The notes under the pieces: model-generated
What the model saw: the letters and a program-made list of their open reading frames with translations, nothing else
Told to the model about the DNA's origin: nothing
Databases searched by the model: none
Position numbers and translations under genes: made by a program
Shown here: one piece after another, positions 60,887-64,000 of the stretch
How positions within the stretch are numbered: position 1 is the stretch's first letter
How the letters are laid out: the number at the start of each line of letters is the position of its first letter
NCBI RefSeq assembly: GCF_943193135.1
Contig: NZ_CALPCZ010000008.1
Location: 20,996 to 84,995, forward strand
DNA from: Odoribacter lunatus
GTDB lineage: Bacteria; Bacteroidota; Bacteroidia; Bacteroidales; Marinifilaceae
Direction of reading: 5' to 3'
DNA: 64,000 nt

Positions 60887-63800
60887 TTAGTTCAGCGGGG
60901 TAATCCGTACCTGACCGTTTTCGGTATTTCCCGTCATAGTTGATGTTCCTGTTAAACTAGGCATATTTACCAAACTCCCTTTTGCTGTCGTCCATTGATA
61001 TCCGTCTCCATCAATTATCATCGTATTTATAAAATATAAACCGGAATAATGAATTGACTGTCCGGTGTGGATGATATTGGATGATGTTGAAGAAGCACTA
61101 ATCGCATTACAGCCATTATGCCCGGAAATAAACGAGGAACCTCCGGCTCCAGAAGCAGCCACCCAAACATTACTGCGTCCATAACCAGCAGCTCCGCCAC
61201 CTCCACCGTAGTATCCGCCACCTCCACCGCTACCATGACTTTTGTGTCCATAATCTCCTCCACAACCAAATGATCCACTTGGGTTACCTGCTGTTTTTGC
61301 TCCTAAAAAGCCTCCTGCCGTTTGCGTACCTCCTGTAGCAGAATTAAATGTTACACTTTGGGAAGAAGCGTTGTATTTTGCAATTTTTCCATTATTTCCG
61401 ATTAATCCTCCTGCACTTCCACCTTTGGCTCCTTTATAATAACCTTCGGCACCCGCTCCTCCAGCAGCAACAAGTAGCCTGGATTTTAGTGATGCAAAAC
61501 GATTCCAGCTTCCTCCTTCAAGTCGAATGTCGGCTGCTCCTCCACCGGAACCGCCTCCCGGATCATCATTTACTTTCTTCCCTCTTCCGCTTCCACCACC
61601 ATTAAACGTGTTTGTACCAGCTTTTTCTCCTGCATTTCCCACATAAATGTTCATTAACCGAGTAGTGGACAAAGTGATTTCTCCCTTTGCATATCCACCG
61701 TAACCACCGATTTTAGTTCCTCCGTTATAGGATGAAGTATTCCCGCCTTTGGCTCCCCATGCTTCAACTTTATATTTTCCGGCAGGTAAAACAATACATT
61801 GCCCTCTTCCTGTGTATCCGAAAGTAGTCACGGCGGATAATGTTTGCAGATTTGTAACTCGAATTTTCGTTGTAAAAATATCCGGGCACATGTCAATACT
61901 TCCTTCTAAAGTATATAAACCATTAGCTGTCAGATTACTTACTAATAACATATCTTCTTCTTCCACTACGTAAGCTGTATTGTTTTCTACAATACGCCAT
62001 GTTTTTTCTAATCCGCTCCAATGATGCGTAATTTCTACCGGACAAGGATTAAAGGTATAAGAAGAAGCGACAAATGGCTCCGGCAAGACTTTTACCGTTA
62101 CTTGGTTACTCTCCGCCACACCCATAGCACAAATTCCCATACGCTTAAACGTATACACGACAGGAGCTGTAGTTTTATTCTCAAAATGTTCGTATTCCAA
62201 CGTAATTCCGCCAGCATTGGGAACTATATCAAATTTAGCTTCTCCGGGTTTCTTTACGTACCAGTTGTATTGAAAGCGTACATCCGGAAAGTCAGGACAA
62301 GAGGCTTCCACAACATTGATAATTTTCGTACCGGACCAACAAGCCGTATCTTCACTATTCCTGATAGTACCTCCGTTGATTTTGATGCCCGAAAGACCGT
62401 ATACCCCTCGGAAACCGTGGTTACTGTATCTGTTATTTATAGAAGGGAACGTGGAACCTTGACATGTGCCTCGGTAGGAAGTACATGCCAGACTATCGGG
62501 ATTGTAGTAGCTACCGCCACGTGTACCGAATGCCGCAGTAGCAGTCGGCCAGTAACTGGTAGAAATATCCGTCGAACCGTCGGCATTCAATTCTCCGTCA
62601 CCATGGGAGTAGGAAAGATTGGTGGCAACGAATGCCTTGCCGGAGCTTGTTGCGATATAGCACATTTCGGCTAAATTCCCGCTCATCTCCATGACGCCCC
62701 AGTAGGTGGCACCTGCCTGGATCTGATTGGTGGAAGAGGTAGCAAACAATCCACAACGGACGGGACCGATATCGTTGTTCCCACTGTTTATGTTGTGGTT
62801 TTTATTAACAGACTGTTCCCGCTCATCACCTAGATAAAGCAGGTCGGATTCTCCGGTCAGGGGATTGACGCCGCTATTGCTGTTCCAGGCGTATTCTCCT
62901 TCTTCCGGAATTTGGGGATACGGACGTCGGCATGCCTTTTCATATTCCAACTCACTCATAGGCCGTAGTCCGCTCCAATCGCAATACGCCAGCATGTCAT
63001 AAGGAGACAGAATACCGCAAGCAATAGTTTGTCCGTCATCTTTAGAGAAAAGGTCATTGACCGGATTAAGGTTATTACCGAATACAGCGGGTCCGTCTTC
63101 CCCTTTTTGCTCAATAAAGACAATACCGTTCCGACGCGTAGGGGTGGTCAAATTACTTCCGAACACATAATCTCCACGATTCATCGTAGAGAAGTTATTA
63201 TTGGTGACATGCGCTTTCTGTTGCGTTAGGGTGAGAGAGTTTAAAAACTCCATGTACTGCTCCTGGCTCGTTTCGTATTTCATGATATAAAAGCCGGCAT
63301 ATCCTTTGGGAAAGGCAACGGGCAAAGTAACGGACGTGGACGTTGGATTGACAGTCGTCAGGGTTACCGCATCCTCCGAGTCAATAAGACAGGGTGATTT
63401 GCCCGATAGTGCAAAACTGTATGCAGACTGGTTGTCACCGAGGTAATAACTGCCGTAAGGAATATAGACCATCTCTATAGCATGGACGGCGACGTATATT
63501 TTATCCAGTTTGTCACCGAAGTCGGCGGCGGTAAGCGTTTTCTTCGTATTAGCCTTGAACAGCCATTTAAGCCGTACCCGAACACTTACATTCCCGTCGG
63601 AGATTTCATCCCGCAGGAGGAATACGCCGGTGACTTTGGCGCTTGTACCGGAGCCTGTTTGCCCGAACATGAAGGAGTAATTGCTGCCTTCATTTCCGTT
63701 TTGGGGCGTGGCTTCGTGACCTTCGCGGGCAAGATAACCGTGATGCCAGGGTTCGGTGATGCCCCGCTTTTTGTATTTAAGGAACACCCACGCAGCATCC

Positions 63801-63973
63801 CAGTTGAAATCATCCCGCCACGAATTGTCCCACGAGAGATTCAGTTCCACAAAAGCCGTATCGCCGACGATATTGACGACACGGGGTTTACCCGCGATTC
63901 GAATATTGTTTCCGAGAACGGGCGGAGAAAACAATCCGGAAAGAGTTACGACAAACAGCAACCCCAACGACAT
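60887..63973 (-). CDS. Secreted SUMF1-like protein with ALK-type glycine-rich C-terminus
   Basis: At least 1028 residues; the frame stays open past the last visible ATG to the window edge, so the true start may lie outside. A hydrophobic signal (LLFVVTLSGLFSPPVLG) is followed by a beta-rich domain, a formylglycine-generating-enzyme (SUMF1)-like domain at about residues 165-540 (VYIPYGSYYLGDN, MLAYCDWSGLRPMSELEYEK, AAFGTRGGSYY, NHGFRGVYG), Ig-like strands, and from about 715 a Gly-rich region of ALK/PF12810 type. In that last part VLPAGKYKVEAWGAKGG, GGGSGGGAADIRLEGG and GGGGGYYGGGGGAAGYG are visible. The enzyme activity is doubtful: Bacteroidota use this domain widely without oxidase function. 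Probably surface-exposed. Confidence 0.8.
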   Translation of the reverse strand: MSLGLLFVVTLSGLFSPPVLGNNIRIAGKPRVVNIVGDTAFVELNLSWDNSWRDDFNWDAAWVFLKYKKRGITEPWHHGYLAREGHEATPQNGNEGSNYSFMFGQTGSGTSAKVTGVFLLRDEISDGNVSVRVRLKWLFKANTKKTLTAADFGDKLDKIYVAVHAIEMVYIPYGSYYLGDNQSAYSFALSGKSPCLIDSEDAVTLTTVNPTSTSVTLPVAFPKGYAGFYIMKYETSQEQYMEFLNSLTLTQQKAHVTNNNFSTMNRGDYVFGSNLTTPTRRNGIVFIEQKGEDGPAVFGNNLNPVNDLFSKDDGQTIACGILSPYDMLAYCDWSGLRPMSELEYEKACRRPYPQIPEEGEYAWNSNSGVNPLTGESDLLYLGDEREQSVNKNHNINSGNNDIGPVRCGLFATSSTNQIQAGATYWGVMEMSGNLAEMCYIATSSGKAFVATNLSYSHGDGELNADGSTDISTSYWPTATAAFGTRGGSYYNPDSLACTSYRGTCQGSTFPSINNRYSNHGFRGVYGLSGIKINGGTIRNSEDTACWSGTKIINVVEASCPDFPDVRFQYNWYVKKPGEAKFDIVPNAGGITLEYEHFENKTTAPVVYTFKRMGICAMGVAESNQVTVKVLPEPFVASSYTFNPCPVEITHHWSGLEKTWRIVENNTAYVVEEEDMLLVSNLTANGLYTLEGSIDMCPDIFTTKIRVTNLQTLSAVTTFGYTGRGQCIVLPAGKYKVEAWGAKGGNTSSYNGGTKIGGYGGYAKGEITLSTTRLMNIYVGNAGEKAGTNTFNGGGSGRGKKVNDDPGGGSGGGAADIRLEGGSWNRFASLKSRLLVAAGGAGAEGYYKGAKGGSAGGLIGNNGKIAKYNASSQSVTFNSATGGTQTAGGFLGAKTAGNPSGSFGCGGDYGHKSHGSGGGGGYYGGGGGAAGYGRSNVWVAASGAGGSSFISGHNGCNAISASSTSSNIIHTGQSIHYSGLYFINTMIIDGDGYQWTTAKGSLVNMPSLTGTSTMTGNTENGQVRITPLN

Positions 63974-64000
63974 CCGAAGACGCCGTAATCCGGCACACTT

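Overview
The window is chromosomal DNA from a member of the Bacteroidota, most likely order Bacteroidales. Three things support this. Promoters fit the TAnnTTTG -7 box of that phylum. The gene orders DUF4271-hemD-rnpA-yidD-S41 peptidase and DUF4175-ATPase-ybeY-mnmG are typical of it. A giant PKD-type protein with a type B type IX secretion (T9SS) C-terminus lies beside a PorP/SprF gene. Species or genus cannot be fixed by eye; Odoribacteraceae is only a guess.

Layout. 1-3.9 kb: core genes (aminotransferase C-terminus, acyltransferase, two small ORFs, gltX). 3.9-19.95 kb: an accessory region. It opens with two small genes behind an operator-like promoter and two DUF6266-like paralogues with a perfect Shine-Dalgarno. 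Next is a structured leader and a six- to eight-gene locus built around three WG-repeat lipoproteins, interleaved with a small repeat protein, a secreted trypsin-like protease, a SIR2-like protein, a DUF2971-like protein and a Sel1-repeat protein. Then come a divergent AAA-ATPase/TOPRIM-like pair with a decayed gene upstream, a MntA/HepT toxin-antitoxin pair, an A1S_2505-like protein and a 50-residue nuclease-like fragment. 19.96-25.4 kb: dusB, a DAHP synthase/chorismate mutase fusion and polA. 25.5-34.9 kb: the 2750-residue T9SS substrate diverging from porP/sprF. 34.9-42.7 kb: DUF4271, hemD, rnpA, yidD, S41 protease and two DUF3857-type proteins. 42.7-60.4 kb, almost all on the minus strand: uvrC, ade, mnmG, ybeY, an anti-sigma-type ATPase, DUF4175, EnvC-like, DUF4292, TPR, dut, flippase, rfaE2, panD, panC. 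60.9-64 kb: a secreted SUMF1-like protein with an ALK-type glycine-rich C-terminus, running close to the window edge.

The main biological interest is the accessory region. The WG-repeat locus joins surface or periplasmic repeat lipoproteins and a secreted protease with a cytoplasmic SIR2-type candidate NADase. It shows signs of recombination: a 145-bp exact internal duplication, a 61-bp exact duplicated gene start, and possibly shared 5' ends. The AAA/TOPRIM-like pair, the MntA/HepT pair and several gene fragments on its right flank look like a defence island. A near-perfect parS site (15 of 16 bases) lies between mnmG and ade, which suggests this part of the chromosome is not far from the replication origin.
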